64,000 nt of DNA from Rhabdornis inornatus (GCA_013397075.1 VWZS01010175.1:336178-400177), one strand, 5' to 3'; positions 12,801 to 26,222 are shown, numbered from the stretch's first letter. A program made the numbers and translations. The notes: a model not told the origin generated them from the letters alone.

Positions 12801-15800
12801 GGGAGATAATTATCAGTAGCACTGATTAAAAAAAAAAAAAAACAAAACAGCACAACCCTCTGTACATCAGAAGTTTGCATGGCTATTCATGCTGCTCCAT
12901 CTATTTATTACTTGACTTTATATGGAACTTCCTCTTCAAACTGCTTGCCAAGTTTTGTTTCATCCCTGGCTATTAAAAGCCTATTCCAGGGATAAGAATG
13001 TGGAACAGCTGAATTCCAGCTCAGGCACCAACCTCTTTGGGTTTCACAGTTTGAAGGATTTGGCTGGTTTATATGCAATAAGCAATCTGTTAAGTGTTAT
13101 CAGAGAATGTGTTATGGGTTAGGATGCATTAAAAAAACAAGCCCCAAACCAAACCAAAACACCAAAAAAACTGGGAAAGTTTTCTGCTTCCTTTAATTCA
13201 GCACTTAGAAACATACTACCAGGGTAGGGAGTAGATTCAGTATTAATGACTGATGGTTCAGGGCCGCTGCTCATCTCAAAATCCACTGGGATACAGGCCA
13301 TTGCAGGCATCACAAACACAGTTCTTAATCTGTCCCATTTACACTTCTTTAGGTTATATGGAATAATTTTAGATTGGTGAGTTGAAAAAAATTGTTCCAG
13401 GAATGACCATGGGCCTCTAGCCTAGTGATTAGGATGGCTTGCCAGGACTAAGAGATCTTATTTCCTGCTGTCATGCATACTTCATCATTTTATGCAGGAA
13501 CTGTAAAAGAAAGCCTATGTACTTTTGTGTAAAGATATGGGAACTTTTATCTTCCTTCATTTCCTCCCTAGCTATTTACAACATGCCACAGTCCCTTTTC
13601 TCTCTGATCAAAATAGTCTATGGTGAATGGCCTACTGATGTGACTAACACTGTCAACAGAGAGGAGGATTTCCTGTTACCACCTCTTTCTTGTGTTACAG
13701 CGTGAAATACATCTCAGGCACATCAATCACTTGAATCATTATGTTTAATCCTATCAGTTGACAATGAAGTCAACTCCACGGAATCGACAGAATTAATAAA
13801 AAACAACCCACTGTAGAGAAATATTTTTAAGGTGACTTGAAATTTGTGTATTGATAAACACAAAATGATGTTTAGCTCAAGAAACATATTAATTTCTGTG
13901 ACTGTGCTGGTTATGCTGGAATCCTATTTTTTATCTGCTCTCTCTCTCTCTCCAGAGATTTTGCATAAGAAATTAGTCTGTGGTTTTCCTGACATCAGCC
14001 AATGACCTAAAACTTATGACTAAAATGTCAGTATAACAATCTTGTGGTGTGGAAGACCTAGTTTCCAGTTGCCTGTTCACTGTTAAATCAGGAATACATA
14101 GACACAAGTGAAAGCCAAGTCCCATGATACTGAAGCATGTTTTTATCTCTCAGTGAAATTCCTTAGTGGTACAATGCTTTTAAAATCCAGCCATTTTTTC
14201 ATAAACATTCTGATAATTTCATGGTACAGAACAGGGATACTTGAGTTTGGCTTAGTATGTAGATCATAGCAGAAATGAGATGTCTGTACATATACATGCA
14301 TACAAATACATAACTAAATGGAGAATTTTTATATATTTTTGCCAGATGAGGTTCATTTAATATTTTCAGACATGCTGTAGGGTACTGTTTTCCTGAAGAA
14401 TGTTCTTTGGCAACACTTTGGCTGCCCTTTCTTGTCTTCCTTTGACAGCGTTTCCCATACAGAAGATAGCCTGCTTGACTTACATTATCCTTGAACCCCT
14501 TGTTGCCTACTTGACATTAATTTCTGTAACCAAGGCAATATCACAAGTGAAGTTAAAAATCAAATCTCTGTGAATAGCCTTATCTAGATTGATTCTCTCT
14601 TCAGACTGCATGCTAAGCAGTCACACAGAGCTTCTCAGCTTCTAATAGATGATAGAATTCTTCTCCTTTCAATCCCAAAGGAAGAAAGTGGAGCCCTTCT
14701 TTTCCTTGCTTCCAGCATTTCATTGCAATCTATATCAATTTCTAATAAGTTTTGTCCTTCAATTTTTCTGGTTCTGCTGAATATTTTAGTAAATTAAATA
14801 CTTTGGGCTTCTTTAGAAACAAAAGGGAGAATAAATCTTGTCATTATCTGTCCTGTTTTCTAGAATGCACTGAACTGTGTATTCCAGAAAAAAAAGCCAA
14901 ATTCTTTGGCATTGTATTAATGCTTTGGTATACAGTTCCCATTAATGAAATAGCTGGACATAACATAATATTTAGTTCTTGTCTTTTCACAGAGTCTTCC
15001 ATGACTTACAAGTAAGTGAGAATTCTGATGATTTTAGAATGGAAAACTGAAAAAACAGAATAATAGGCTTGCTTAAGGAAGCTTACCCCTTCAGCAAGGA
15101 GTACCCCAAGGGTAATGCAATCTAATTTGAGTTTAGTTATTTAAAAGTTCGGTATTGTGTCTAGACTGGTTGTCTGGGAGGCATGTCCAATGGAGAGAAC
15201 TAGTCATCATTTCATCCTACACTATTGCTTTATTTCCCACAGGAGGGCTTTCTTTTTTCTTTCTCTTTCCGTACTCTGTAGGCAATAGATGCTTAGGTAG
15301 TAGATGCCTAATTTTTAAATAGCTAAATATAAGTAAGTGGAGTACAGTTGCTAATAATTTTGTACTATTTCTTCTTCTTATGGAGGGGGGCATTCTCAGG
15401 GTAAAAATGTGTGATATTTGTCTAATGGCTGTATTTTGTTAGATTTGAATGAATGGGAGTCACTGACACATTTTTATTGTAATTTTATCGCAATGGGGCC
15501 AAACAAAGAACAATAAAAGTGATTCATATGACAACAAAAGTGAACCAAGGACCTGGAAATATGATCTTCATAAAATTTAGTTAAAATATTTTTACAATTA
15601 TGGTCCTATGAACCTTTTCCCACTGAAGAGAAAATAAATGTATTTACATCCACTCATTTATATCTAAAAGGAAGCAGAAACTGCATGTGATAAGTAAAAT
15701 TTGTAAAAAGACACAAGGAAGGGCGGTTGGGAAGAAAGGGAAAATCCAAAAGTTTATTAAAGCTCTTAAACCTCCAGTACAATCCCTGTCTTTAAACACT

Positions 15801-17015
15801 TAAACATTAGCTATGTCAGCTTTCTTAGTTCATGTATTTATTGATTGTACCCACAAAGGATAAAGAGTGAGTTAATCTTTTTAAAGAAACATTAAAAGAT
15901 GGCTCCATACCACACATGAATGCAAGAACCATGACAACACTGGCACATTCTTGAACATGTTTTTATCCCTGCTTACGTCCCCTGTGCCATGATATGCTTT
16001 GTGTATAGTGTTTACATCATTCCTATGCTGTTAGATATTAAAAATGTGCATCTAAAATACGATTTTGTGGTACTGATAAAGTTTTGTCTAACAGAATTGG
16101 AAATGAAGGACACAAGTCTAAATAGGCCAGTCCAGATAACTGCACAGTGACTTCCCAGAATGTTCTTTGGCCTTCTCCAGAAGTTTGTTATTTGGAACAG
16201 AAGTTCAATTCATTACTCTGCTACTAATGGCTTCTGAAACTGAAGTTCTTCATGCATATGCCACTATCTTTCAGTACAACTTATTTAAAGTCCATATTCT
16301 TTGTGTCTTGTCCTGAAATACTTTAAAAAATATCTGTCATGGCGCTCATGGAGGGTAAAAAGCATCAAAGGTTAAGACAACTGTACCTGTCATTGGTATA
16401 AGGTTAGTTAAGCAGCAGTACAAAATGAAGTTACATTAGTGTAATTGCTAAAATATGGCATTGAACAAAATACTGAATTTCCCATGAAGAGTAAGTGATG
16501 CTAGCACATAACAGGCATTATAGTGTAATGCTTGTTTCTATTATTTAATAACATACAGCATGCTGTAGGACTTCTGGTACATAACTCTGTATTTGTTCTT
16601 CATATGAACTGTTCATGGCACTCTGAGAACAGGCAATGCAGGTAGTTTGCAAATCAGGGAATGCAAATGCTTCCAGCAAAGGTGCTGAGAATAATAAAGC
16701 TGTGAAAGGAAAAAAAGTTATGGGTTAACTGCTGAACAAACTTCTAGTTGCTGAGAAAAATCTTCTGCAATCCAAACGGTGGAGTAATCCAGAGGGCTGA
16801 TTTTCCTTCCACACAGATGTATGTGATGGAATTATGCTTGAGTAAGTGTAAAACTGGTTTGAATGAAGAGGCAGCTACATCCGGTATCTCCTCAGGAAAA
16901 TGTTATATTCTCCGAGTAGTATTGACAATGGGAACCGATTACACTGAAGTGTTTTATCTGGGAGAAAAAAAAACCCAAACCAACAAAATCAAAACAGCAA
17001 ACAACAAACAATGAA
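9881..17015. other. Intron sequence with scattered simple repeats
   Basis: AT-rich. It contains a T16 run (11241-11256), an A run (12828-12842), a (CT)n run (13938-13953) and one ambiguous base at 10848. A minus-strand frame at 10161-10430 looks slightly protein-like but has no splice sites I trust and no recognised family. No transposon body was seen. Confidence 0.5.
10848..10848. other. Single unresolved base (N)
   Basis: An isolated N within otherwise continuous AT-rich sequence. Unlike the Ns at 38.66 and 52.0-52.7 kb, I see no duplicated flanks here. Confidence 0.95.
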
Positions 17016-17049
17016 CCCCCTTCCATTCCCCCCCCCCATTTCCCCTCCC
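17016..17049 (-). repeat. C-rich tract; canonical G-quadruplex motif on the minus strand
   Basis: C runs of 5, 10, 4 and 3 bases are separated by 7, 4 and 1 bases. The minus strand therefore has four G runs with all loops of seven bases or fewer. It directly follows an A/C-rich stretch (about 16970-17010). Confidence 0.75.
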
Positions 17050-17134
17050 AATTACTATTAAGCACATAGGTTTCAAAAAACGTTTAAAATAAAAAGTGTC
17101 ATCTGTTGCATACATGTCATGGAGTCCTGGTTTG

Positions 17135-17149
17135 CATCATCATCATCAT
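17135..17149. repeat. (CAT)5 microsatellite
   Basis: Five perfect CAT units. Confidence 0.85.
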
Positions 17150-18724
17150 AATTTGTCACTTTTAGAAAAAATTAGGAAGACAAAATGAGTCCAAAGCCAC
17201 AGAGATGGATTGGTCACTTACACTGATTTATTGATAATCCACCAATATTTTGCTAACTCTGGGTGTACTCAGACAATGGAGAAGGACAGTACAAAGCAGC
17301 TTTTTTACCACATGAGTTTTAATTCTTTAGAATAAATAAGAAAAAATCTGTCGAGTGGCTCATGTCAGTGAATTTGCTGAAATGGCACTTCACCCTTAGC
17401 ATTGCACAGTGACAGGTTGATTCCTTCGTATGACCTTTATTTGCTGAATGACTTTTTTTCTTTTATCAATAATCATATTCAAGTTAATTATCTGCTTTAT
17501 AGTCCTTCACCAGAACCTTACTCTCATTTTGTGCTAAATTTCCATAAATTACCTCAGAAAAAACCCCAGACCATTCAATAACAGAGAACAGATTGTGAAA
17601 GTGCACTTTTGACATAATTTGTAGTGGTGTACTTCTTAATGGGGCTGCGAGGTAAATATTGACTATGTCAGGTATCAGTTCCAAAATTATCAGGTGCATT
17701 CCAGGTCTGTAGAGGACCCTTTGGTCTCTGCACTGAAGCATTATGTTGGATGAAATATGGCATGTTATACTTCTATCTTCAAGGTTTGGTGTCCTACATA
17801 ATGCCACAGTTGTATGACCCTTTTGTCATTTCCAAGCAGAAATACTTTAGTATCCTGTAGGGGAAACAGGCTTCTCAATTTTACACTAATTAGGCTTGAC
17901 AGCTTTGTATTTCCAAGTTGCTTGAATTGTTTTTCCAAGGTAATTCCTTTTGTTTTGCCAACTATTTGCTATAAACATTTATGTGCTTGTTTATGGTAAT
18001 TAATATCTCTCATTTCCTTGCTCCATTAAATGAAGGTACAGTAGAATTATTACGGTTGTTAGAAGATTTCCAGAATACTACAAGAAGAAGGAGATACTGT
18101 TGTCCTCATTTGTCTAGATTTAGTGCACTTGCATATGTCTGCTGTTTAGTTATTTTCTAATGTAATAAGAATTTATTTTCTCAATTTTAAGCATGTGGCT
18201 TACCCAAGGCACCTAGTTTAAATGAAATATCTGTCTCAAAGCTCTTCTTTTCTCTTTGACAGACCTTGCAATTACTAGAACACATTTATTTGTTAAGGTG
18301 CATTACAGACATGTTTTGTCATGCTTTTTGGGGCATTCATTTTGCATCACATATAAGAATAGTGTCTCTCTCCAGAAAATAGCAACATACTGCAGGGATA
18401 AGTGCAGATAAATAGCTGTTACAGTAATTACCTTAATTGACAAGAAGACTAATTTCCATGGCATCTTTCGAGTGAGAATTCTTCAAAAGTTCTGTAATTT
18501 TTGAAACAGTATAAAATTTGCTGTGCTGGAAGAAAGCTTTAAAAAATGAATTTTCAATATGCAGGTTACAGCATTTTTTTCTTCTGAAGAAAATTTGGCT
18601 TTTAATAGAATTTACATTATTTGGAAAAAGGATAGTCTGACTTAACAGACACACCTCCTGTGGAAGATTTCAGATGCATAGTAAAACAATCCTTCTAAAT
18701 GCATGTTCCACGCATAGCAACTGG
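17150..18724. other. Intron sequence without recognised elements
   Basis: AT-rich. A minus-strand open frame spans 17484-17807 but begins with GTG, not ATG, and matches no family I know. No transposon or RNA gene was recognised. Confidence 0.55.
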
Positions 18725-18779
18725 AGACAAGCCGATGCTTTCGGAAGTCTCTAGAGGGAGACTTGTCTGCCCAAGGCAG
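18725..18779. repeat. Compact cluster of nested hairpins
   Basis: Several perfect inverted repeats lie within 55 bases. AGACAAG (18725-18731) pairs with CTTGTCT (18762-18768). CCGA (18732-18735) pairs with TCGG (18741-18744). AGTCTC (18746-18751) pairs with GAGACT (18758-18763). CTGCC (18767-18771) pairs with GGCAG (18775-18779). Some arms share bases, so not all form together. The block is richer in G+C and CpG than its surroundings. Confidence 0.7.
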
Positions 18780-20909
18780 CCTCCGGGACATCATTAGCAC
18801 TTCTTATGGCTTATTAAGAACTTATTTTTAGAAGACACAGCCAACATTAGAACTATGACCAAATGGCTTCCAACTACGTATAGAATCCTCTCAGAAATTT
18901 TAGTGTTCAAATAAAAACCATGGCGGAATGTTGGTGGCTATGAGCTTTAGAAGAGTTCAAAAATGTTTTATAGGATTAAAACATAATGGAAATTTTTGAT
19001 GATAAAAGATTTTGTACTGTACAAAACAAAAAACAGGACTGGGCCACACTTGGAAATTCATTGAAAGAAATACTCTGAAAGACTCTATAATGCTTTATTA
19101 CATACTTCAGTGTTATTTGTTTTATTCATGTGAACCTAGTTTTAACGAGCTATGTTAAAATGAAAAAAACTGTTTTAAAAAGAATATTTTGAAAACGTCA
19201 CTTAGTCTTCAAATGTAGGGAAGTCTTAAGGATGATCTGCTATTTTTTGTTTTCCTTTAAAAAGGCAGGTCTGGTCAATGATAAAAAGTTATATACATAT
19301 CTTTTTAAAGATGTGTTTTAGCCTAAATAATTATAGGAATTTTTTTTCCCTGAAGCATAAATAGTACAACTTTTACTCAGTTTTTTTTTCCACTCTTCAT
19401 GTGTAACAAGTGCATATGCAATCTTTTTTTTTTAAACATATACTAAATTGCGGGTCCAGAAATAAATTCTCATTGAAAAATTCAAATACATTTTATTTTA
19501 TTTTACTGAAATTGTTATCAATTAAGATGTATTGAAAATGTCTAGAGAAAATGGGATTTGTCCTAGAATTACTACAAGTACTGTCTCTGATAGCAAGGTG
19601 TAAGATATTTTTTACAAACTTTCTGAAGCTAATTTTGCAATATCTACTCTTAAAAACTACATAAGATTAAAAAATAGGCAGCACATCTGTCTTAGTTCCA
19701 AGTGGTTTTTATTATTGCAATGATTCTTTGATTTGTTCATCTTTGCTAATTAAAATTTACACCACTGAACACTCCTACTAATTTGTTGTTGCATTTATTT
19801 ATTTTTACTACTGTTGAGGTAATTGTTAATTTCTCAATTAACATTACCCAGGATTTTGAAATGCCCAGCCATGACGAAGATGCTAGCAATAGCAGGTGTA
19901 AACCAGTAATTATCAGCAATCATAAAACAAGCAAGCTGAGAAGGAGTTATTAAAAATTATATCCCATGTCTGAAATAAAACAAAATGTAGTGGACACACT
20001 GTGCTATTTTACCAATCTTAAACACAGTGAGACTATATAAATACAGGTGCTTGCCTGAAACTTGTAAGTGCCAACAACCTAAGTTCTGAAGTAATTTAGA
20101 ATTCAATTAACACGAGAAGCTGAACAAAACAAATCCCTTAACAAGGCCAGTACATGAAGGCTTTTAAAAACTAGAGGATACGAAAAAGAAAATCCATTTC
20201 ATGAAGAAGAGAACATTCTGCAGAAGGTCCAGCTTGGTTACTGTATCAATGACAGTTAAAGGAGATGAAAACAGGGAAGGTAAATACAGTGAATAAATAC
20301 ACTATTTTAAAAGTTGTTTGGTCATTTGAGCATTATATTCTCATTGTCTGGATCTTCCCAGTGGAAGAACCTAGTGAAAGCAAGAACCCAGTGGAAGCAA
20401 GCACTTACTTTAAAACAAGTTTCCTAGCATTTCACTGCTTACTTCAAGCAGTCAGATGAAAAGCAGCATTGCATCATTTACATCAAACTGGCTTCAAATG
20501 CAGAAGATTAGGTGGATGGAGAGAGACTTCTCCATTGTTACCAGATCAGGAGTTTGTGATTGTTTTCTGTTTACTGTCATGGAGATTACTCAAATGCAGT
20601 AAGATCTCATTTGAGATGAAATATCACAAATGAAGATGAGAATCCTAGTGCCACAAAGTGATTAACCAAACGAGCTTTGTCAGGCAGTGTCTGTACAGCT
20701 GCAGCAGCTGTGGCCCCACTGAACATCCTACAACTGTGACTACCTGAAACACACCAGCATTTCAGGGGTAAGGCAATGTACCCCAGTGTAAGCCTTTCAC
20801 AACCAGAACAGTTGTCTCAATTTCATGACCCTGTAACTTGACAACTTAATGCAGAGATTCCTGAGTAGCTCTTGATAGTGGCAATTGACCCAAGCACTGA
20901 AAAGCACAA
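18780..20909. other. Intron sequence, including a possible conserved patch at 19730-19960
   Basis: AT-rich. At 19824-19843 TGTTAATT and AATTAACA form perfect 8-bp arms around TCTC. The surrounding 230 bases are dense in TAAT/ATTA words of the homeodomain type. No exon or transposon was recognised. Confidence 0.45.
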
Positions 20910-21220
20910 GAATCACACTGAATCATAATTAAGGTTGGAAGCGATCTTTCAGATCATCTAGTCCCACCATCAAACTAGCAGCATTATCTCCATAAACCAG
21001 TGACACATCCAGACTCCTCTCAAACACTTCCAAAATATTTCCAGATCTCTCTGTGGACCCCTCCTACCCTCCAGCAGATCAACATTCCCACCTAATTTGG
21101 TGTCATCTGTGAACTGACTGAGGCTGTATTTGAGCCACGTCTCCAAACCATTGATAAAGATGTTCAACAGGATGGACCCCAGTACTGATTCCTGGGGAGA
21201 ACCACTGGTGACCAGAGGAA
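20910..21220 (-). mobile_element. CR1 non-LTR retrotransposon fragment (minus strand)
   Basis: The + strand reads AATCATAATTAAGGTTGGAA, the reverse complement of a CR1 3' end, followed by the usual CR1 tail sequence. It then jumps to the reverse-transcriptase part: on the minus strand FTDDTKLGG, the CR1 motif C region, is encoded at about 21087-21113. Tail and RT lie closer together than in an intact element, so the copy is internally deleted. It is old and non-functional. Confidence 0.8.
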
Positions 21221-22709
21221 GACAGTGACAGGTGGTGATGGTAGCAGCTGAAAGAGATACATCAGGATGGCAAACTTGCTAAAGTGTAGAATATCACCAG
21301 GTCTCTTGGGAGAGCCTTGACTTCCAGTGCAGTTAGGGATGTTCCGAACAATCGCTTTTCTGTCATAGTACACCTTTTGTTACTTTAATCTCCCACTTGA
21401 AACACGGTCAAAGTGCCTAAAAGTTGCTCAAAAAGGAAAATCATAATCAGTTGTTGAACATAAATATGATGTATTAATTGTCATCACAAGATAATACAGA
21501 TTATTTTGTGCTGGAGGGATATACGTGTACAGATCTTCCTGAAGCACCACATCTAAAATGGCTGAATCACAAGAATTGATGTATTTATTACTTCTAATAG
21601 CTTTTCCAACTTCATGTACCAAGAAATCAGTAATAGCAAATAAAGCATGATTTTCTCTTTCATCAGAGATCTTGAGAGAATCAGAAGTAAACCCCACCAA
21701 TTGTATTCATAAATACAATAGAGACTAATAGGTAATTTATATGAATATTCATATACTGAGCTCAGAAAATGGGCACCTTGTTATTCATCACTTTAAAACA
21801 TGTTTATAGAATACAAATATATTGGTTCTTGGTTTTTTTTTCTTAATGCTGATGAAAATGAATAGTACTTGGGGACCAAGTCTGCCTATTAAAGTGATGT
21901 GATACATTACCATGCTTGTACAGAAATGAGCACAGATGGCGGGTCTATTATTTCTCCAGCAAGAAATTCGTCATTTTTTTCCCCAAGATTCAAATCTGAG
22001 CAGCACTTGCTTAAGTCAGACTACCTCGGTGGGGATCCTTAAAATATTTTTCCCATTATTTGTACATTAGGAGTTAGAGAAACAGAAAGTGATTAATGTC
22101 ATATTAAAACTTTAAAATGAATGAAGTCTCTCAACCCAAGAGTCAGATTTTTATATTTCCCCCCACTCCCAAATAAAAGGAAACAAATTTTGCATGTGAA
22201 TGTGAGTCCACAGGGATGATGTTTTGTGTACCATGCTCAGATTCCCAATAGCCTGTTTAGCTTGACACATCATTTCATTTACATTAGAATATTTGAAGAT
22301 ATTAGATTTTTAGACATTTGTTAATTAAACACAATTATGTGGAGTATGAAACAATAATTTATAAGTAATTTATAATTTTTGTAGGCAAAATATAACACTT
22401 CAAACAAAGAAAATATGCTGACTTTTATAAGAATCAATAAAGCAATGTTTTATAAGGTTTTGTCAATGCCTTATTATACACCTGAAGAAAGAAAAAATGT
22501 TCAGTCTGCTTTATGACTTGTCAGAGCGTGTAATTACAACAAACTCAAAGTTAAATGAGAGTTTTTAATGTCAATTGGTCAAAGCTGGATCACCTTGCAG
22601 TGAAATCAAATTTAATATGGGTTAGGATTTCCAATAACAAGAAAAATGCAAATGTGTATATTAATTTACTTCAGTACATTGAGTATACTCACGTTTGGGC
22701 ATTTATTAC
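21221..22709. other. Intron sequence between repeats
   Basis: The first 150 bases could be a further decayed repeat, but I could not place them. A minus-strand open frame at 21428-21700 starts with TTG and matches nothing I recognise. The rest is AT-rich and featureless. Confidence 0.45.
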
Positions 22710-23260
22710 ATGCTGTCTCCTACCATCTCACACTCTTCCCCTGCTCCAGGACAGAGTCCATCCCAGGGGAGTCAGTTGTCCATGAGCTTCTCTAACGTGG
22801 GTCCTTCTTACAGGCTGCAGTTCTTCACAAAGTGCTCCAGTATGGGTCTTTTCCACAGGGTGGAGTGTAGCAGGAGCAGGCTGCTCCAGTGTGGGTCCTT
22901 CCAAGGGTCACCTGCCAGCAAACCTGCTCCAGCATAGACTCCTCTCTCCATGGGTCTGCAGGGCTGTTTCTCTCATACTCTCAATTCATCTCATCCACCA
23001 ACTCTTGCTCAGTAGTTTTTTCTCCATTTTAAACCTGTTGTCACAGGAGTACTGCCAACATCACTGGTGGGCTTGGGCTTGGCCAGCAGTGCATGTGTCT
23101 TGGAGCTGACTGGCATTGGCTCTGCCGGACGTGGGGAAAGCTTCTGGCATCTTGTCCCAGAGGCCACTCCTGCAGCATCCCCTGGGCTTTGCTTTTGCCA
23201 AGCAAGCCAAATACATTTTGGGCAAAATATTCTTCCAAACTGAATTCCATTTAAATGAAT
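22710..23260. mobile_element. Degraded avian LTR-like repeat
   Basis: A GC-richer block carries the recurring phrase 'ctgctccag(t/c)(a/g)tgggtcc' several times. It then has words like 'tgcagggctgtttctctcatactctc', 'ggcttgggcttggccagcagtg', 'gctgactggcattggctctg' and 'ggggaaagcttctggcat' in the order I remember from a common avian LTR of the endogenous-retrovirus class. I recall this from bird genomes but not its formal family name. No internal retroviral genes are nearby, so it would be a solo, decayed LTR. Orientation is undetermined. Confidence 0.65.
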
Positions 23261-26183
23261 CTTAAGTTCTGAAATTCAGCTCTTCGTTTTCCATATGTGG
23301 TGGTTACTCCCTGTATGTTCCTGGGGGAGAATTAACATCCAGAACCTGGAAGATCAATTTCAAGACTGAAGTCTTGGAATGCAAATTAAAAGCTCTCAAA
23401 GGAGTAAAAACTTTACAAATCTTGAATTAGAACACATCACTTCAAAAGTATAAGGATTTTTTGAAAGCAATATCAACTCTTAAGAGTAAAGGTGGGAATG
23501 TGGTAAATATCTAGTAAATTTGATTAACCAGAAAACTTTGGAATGTGTAGTGATTATGCCAATACTGGGTCCAAGGAGTTGATATATAAGGATTGTTATT
23601 TTCTCTATTGACATAAATTTGTATGTTAATTGGGATCTTCTGGGGCCTGTAACAGAAAAAAAATGTCAGGAGACAGGGATGAAATGTGTCAGTTTTCACA
23701 AAGCAGGGTTTGAAGAGTTTGGGGACAGTCAGTGTATTTGTGAAGGTTTTAGGTGGAAAGGTGTACTGTTCTGTTTGGAAAAATGGTGGAGGATAAGGGA
23801 GCCTGCAAGGCAGCAGAAAGCAGGGAAAGTAACAAATTCATTCTGTAAGCCCCGGAAAGGATCATGCCAGCTGTTGGTGAGAGAAAGGTTAGCAGTGAGA
23901 AAGAAGGTGTAAAGGTGCTAAACAGTGAGGGAATAAGAAAAATTAATACCAAGGTTGTTACTACCAGTACCTATTGATCCAAATATTTGTTCAATGGAAA
24001 TAAAGATGTGGTGTTATCAAGCACTAGTGTGCTACTTGTCACTGTTTCAATGCACATCGCCTCTGCTTCAGCTTCTTGCCCTTCCCACTCTCAGCTGAAA
24101 AAAGGTGAAGAGGAGTTTAGAGAATGTTGACTCTGAAGAGGTTGGAGCACATGATTGAAACTCCTAATATCAGGTCCACTCACAAGACAGCATTAATTTC
24201 CAAGCTACTCTCTCTCGTGTGAAAGAAGGGAGTCAGTCCTACAGGAAATACCAGCGGTGCAAGATTTCTGATTACATTGTAGAAATAGCTGAAAAAGAAA
24301 TGATAGTCAGTCTTGAATGAGTCATTGCCAAATAATTCCCAGGTGAGTTAAACTAATAAAATTGTAGTCTAGGGAAGTTTCAGCTTCTGCATGATTTATT
24401 TCTTCCTGCATGGTTAGAGAAATGAATATCATTGAATTATAAAAAAAAAAAAAAAGATAAAGGGTATTCTTTTGCACAGTTATGCAGTTCACAGGCAAAT
24501 GTGCAATAGTTGGGTTTGCAGCATTTGAAAAAAAGGTGTTAATTGAAGAATTCTGAGTGACAGAAAGTGAGAAAACAGATTTTGCATGCTGTGAAATAGA
24601 ACAAGACCACTGGATAGAAAGGATAGACATAACCTTCAAGATTTTTTATGGATTTATGGTGTGAAGAGAAATTTTGGTGTTGCATTAAATTAGTATGTTG
24701 AGTTAAACCAGTTGTTTTTTCTGGTCACTGCAGCACTGTTCACCTGGAATTAATTCCTTATTTATTTATATATTTTGTTTTATACAAATTACTGCCAAAG
24801 AAATTTTTTGAAGGTTTTTATGTTTAATTTTAATTTTTTCACACTTAGAATTACCAGAAGATTTGTTGACCCAGCCCAAATTGCTGCATTAAACAATGGC
24901 CCAAGACTAGCAGGCAGACTGCAGATTTTGTAAACACCCCTGTACAAAGCTTTTCCCCAGCATTTCAAGCTAGCAAATGGCTCCATTGCTTTAAGACAGC
25001 ACAAAAAGCTGCCTGCTGTAAATCAAAATAAAACCTTTTCAAGAATATGAGACACTCATTTATTCAGTGTGTACACTTCCTCAGGAACATCCTAAATCTC
25101 ATTTAGGGTGATATTTAAGTAAAGATCAAGGACAAAATATTGTTGTTATGTGGCAACCTTGTTTTACTGAACTGCATTCTTGGTTTAGCATATCTGCAGA
25201 GTTAAGTGGACCTGTAATGTTTTTCATAAAAGAAATTCTGGAAAATTTGAATATGCTGTGTTTGTGCTTATATGTGGATCTAACAGGCAGGAGTTAGACA
25301 TTCCTTTACTTTGATAAGGTTATTTCCTCTCTTTTTCTTACAGCATAACAGCTGGCAAAATACTTTTGAGACAGAGACATATAGAACTATCCTCTCATAT
25401 AGTACACTGAAAAAATATAGCATATGGAGAGTATTTGCATAATGTACAATATCTGTGATGAGAAGGTAGATATTCAGTTTTCCTTGCATAACTTGAGTAT
25501 TATATATAATATGGTAAGTTGAATGAAGAATTGCTTCTTAATAAGCTACAGAATCCTACTTGGTGGTTATTTTATTTACTATATTTTGAATTTTGATGTA
25601 TTATTAACAACATTCTACTTACTCAAGCAGTTCTTTTTTGAATCAACTTATATCTGTTTTTTACTTCTTTTTATTTATCTCTTTGTCAAGTACATTTTGG
25701 CCTACTCTTACTTGTATAATTTATGTAATGCTAAATAATTTATGCAAAATTTGGCTGTTATCTTTCAATAAATATTCTGTCTGCGCATGCACTCACAAAA
25801 ACACTAGAAAACTTCAGGTTTATTTCTGAATATAGAGCTTGTATGGAATCTGGAGTTTGTTTTAAAAACCTGAAATGTCACACATTTAGCCAAGCATCAT
25901 GTCGTTGTATTTAGCAAAATCAAAATGGAGCACAGCCTTTTTGCACAGACACAAAAAGACATTTACAGGGCTGAATGTTTCATCTTACAGAATGTAGATA
26001 ACTTTCCTTATTAAAAGTTCACAGTAAACTTAAAGTGCTAATAAATAACAGAACTTTGTGGAAGGTAGTAATTATACTTCGTTGCATTTCTTTTTTGTGA
26101 AAAAATATGTGCACAAAATTAATGCATCTGATTAAAGAGGTATGCTGGTGCCATGAGAGGTAATACAAACTAGAATATGAAGT
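23261..26183. other. Intron sequence upstream of the GPC5 exon
   Basis: Mostly AT-rich, with an A15 run at 24441-24455. No further exon was found. Around 24050-24250 is a slightly GC-richer stretch with no match that I recognise. Confidence 0.55.
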
Positions 26184-26222
26184 TGCTAAACCATTTTTAT
26201 ATGTGTTTCTCTATTAAACTAG
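26184..26222 (+). other. 3' splice site region of the GPC5 exon
   Basis: A short T-rich stretch (around 26193-26213) ends in ...ttaaactag directly before the exon. The pyrimidine tract is interrupted by purines and looks only moderately strong. A branch-point-like TGCTAAAC lies at 26184-26191, about 33 bases upstream of the exon, a usual distance. Assignment as the acceptor rests on the coding match beginning exactly here. Confidence 0.75.

Noticed and set aside
17484..17807. 107-codon minus-strand frame
   Set aside because: It starts with GTG and no family is recognised. The length is unremarkable for a 64-kb window.
21428..21700. 90-codon minus-strand frame with gene-like composition
   Set aside because: It begins with TTG, not ATG, and has no known homologue or convincing splice sites. 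Kept only as a note in the intron entry.
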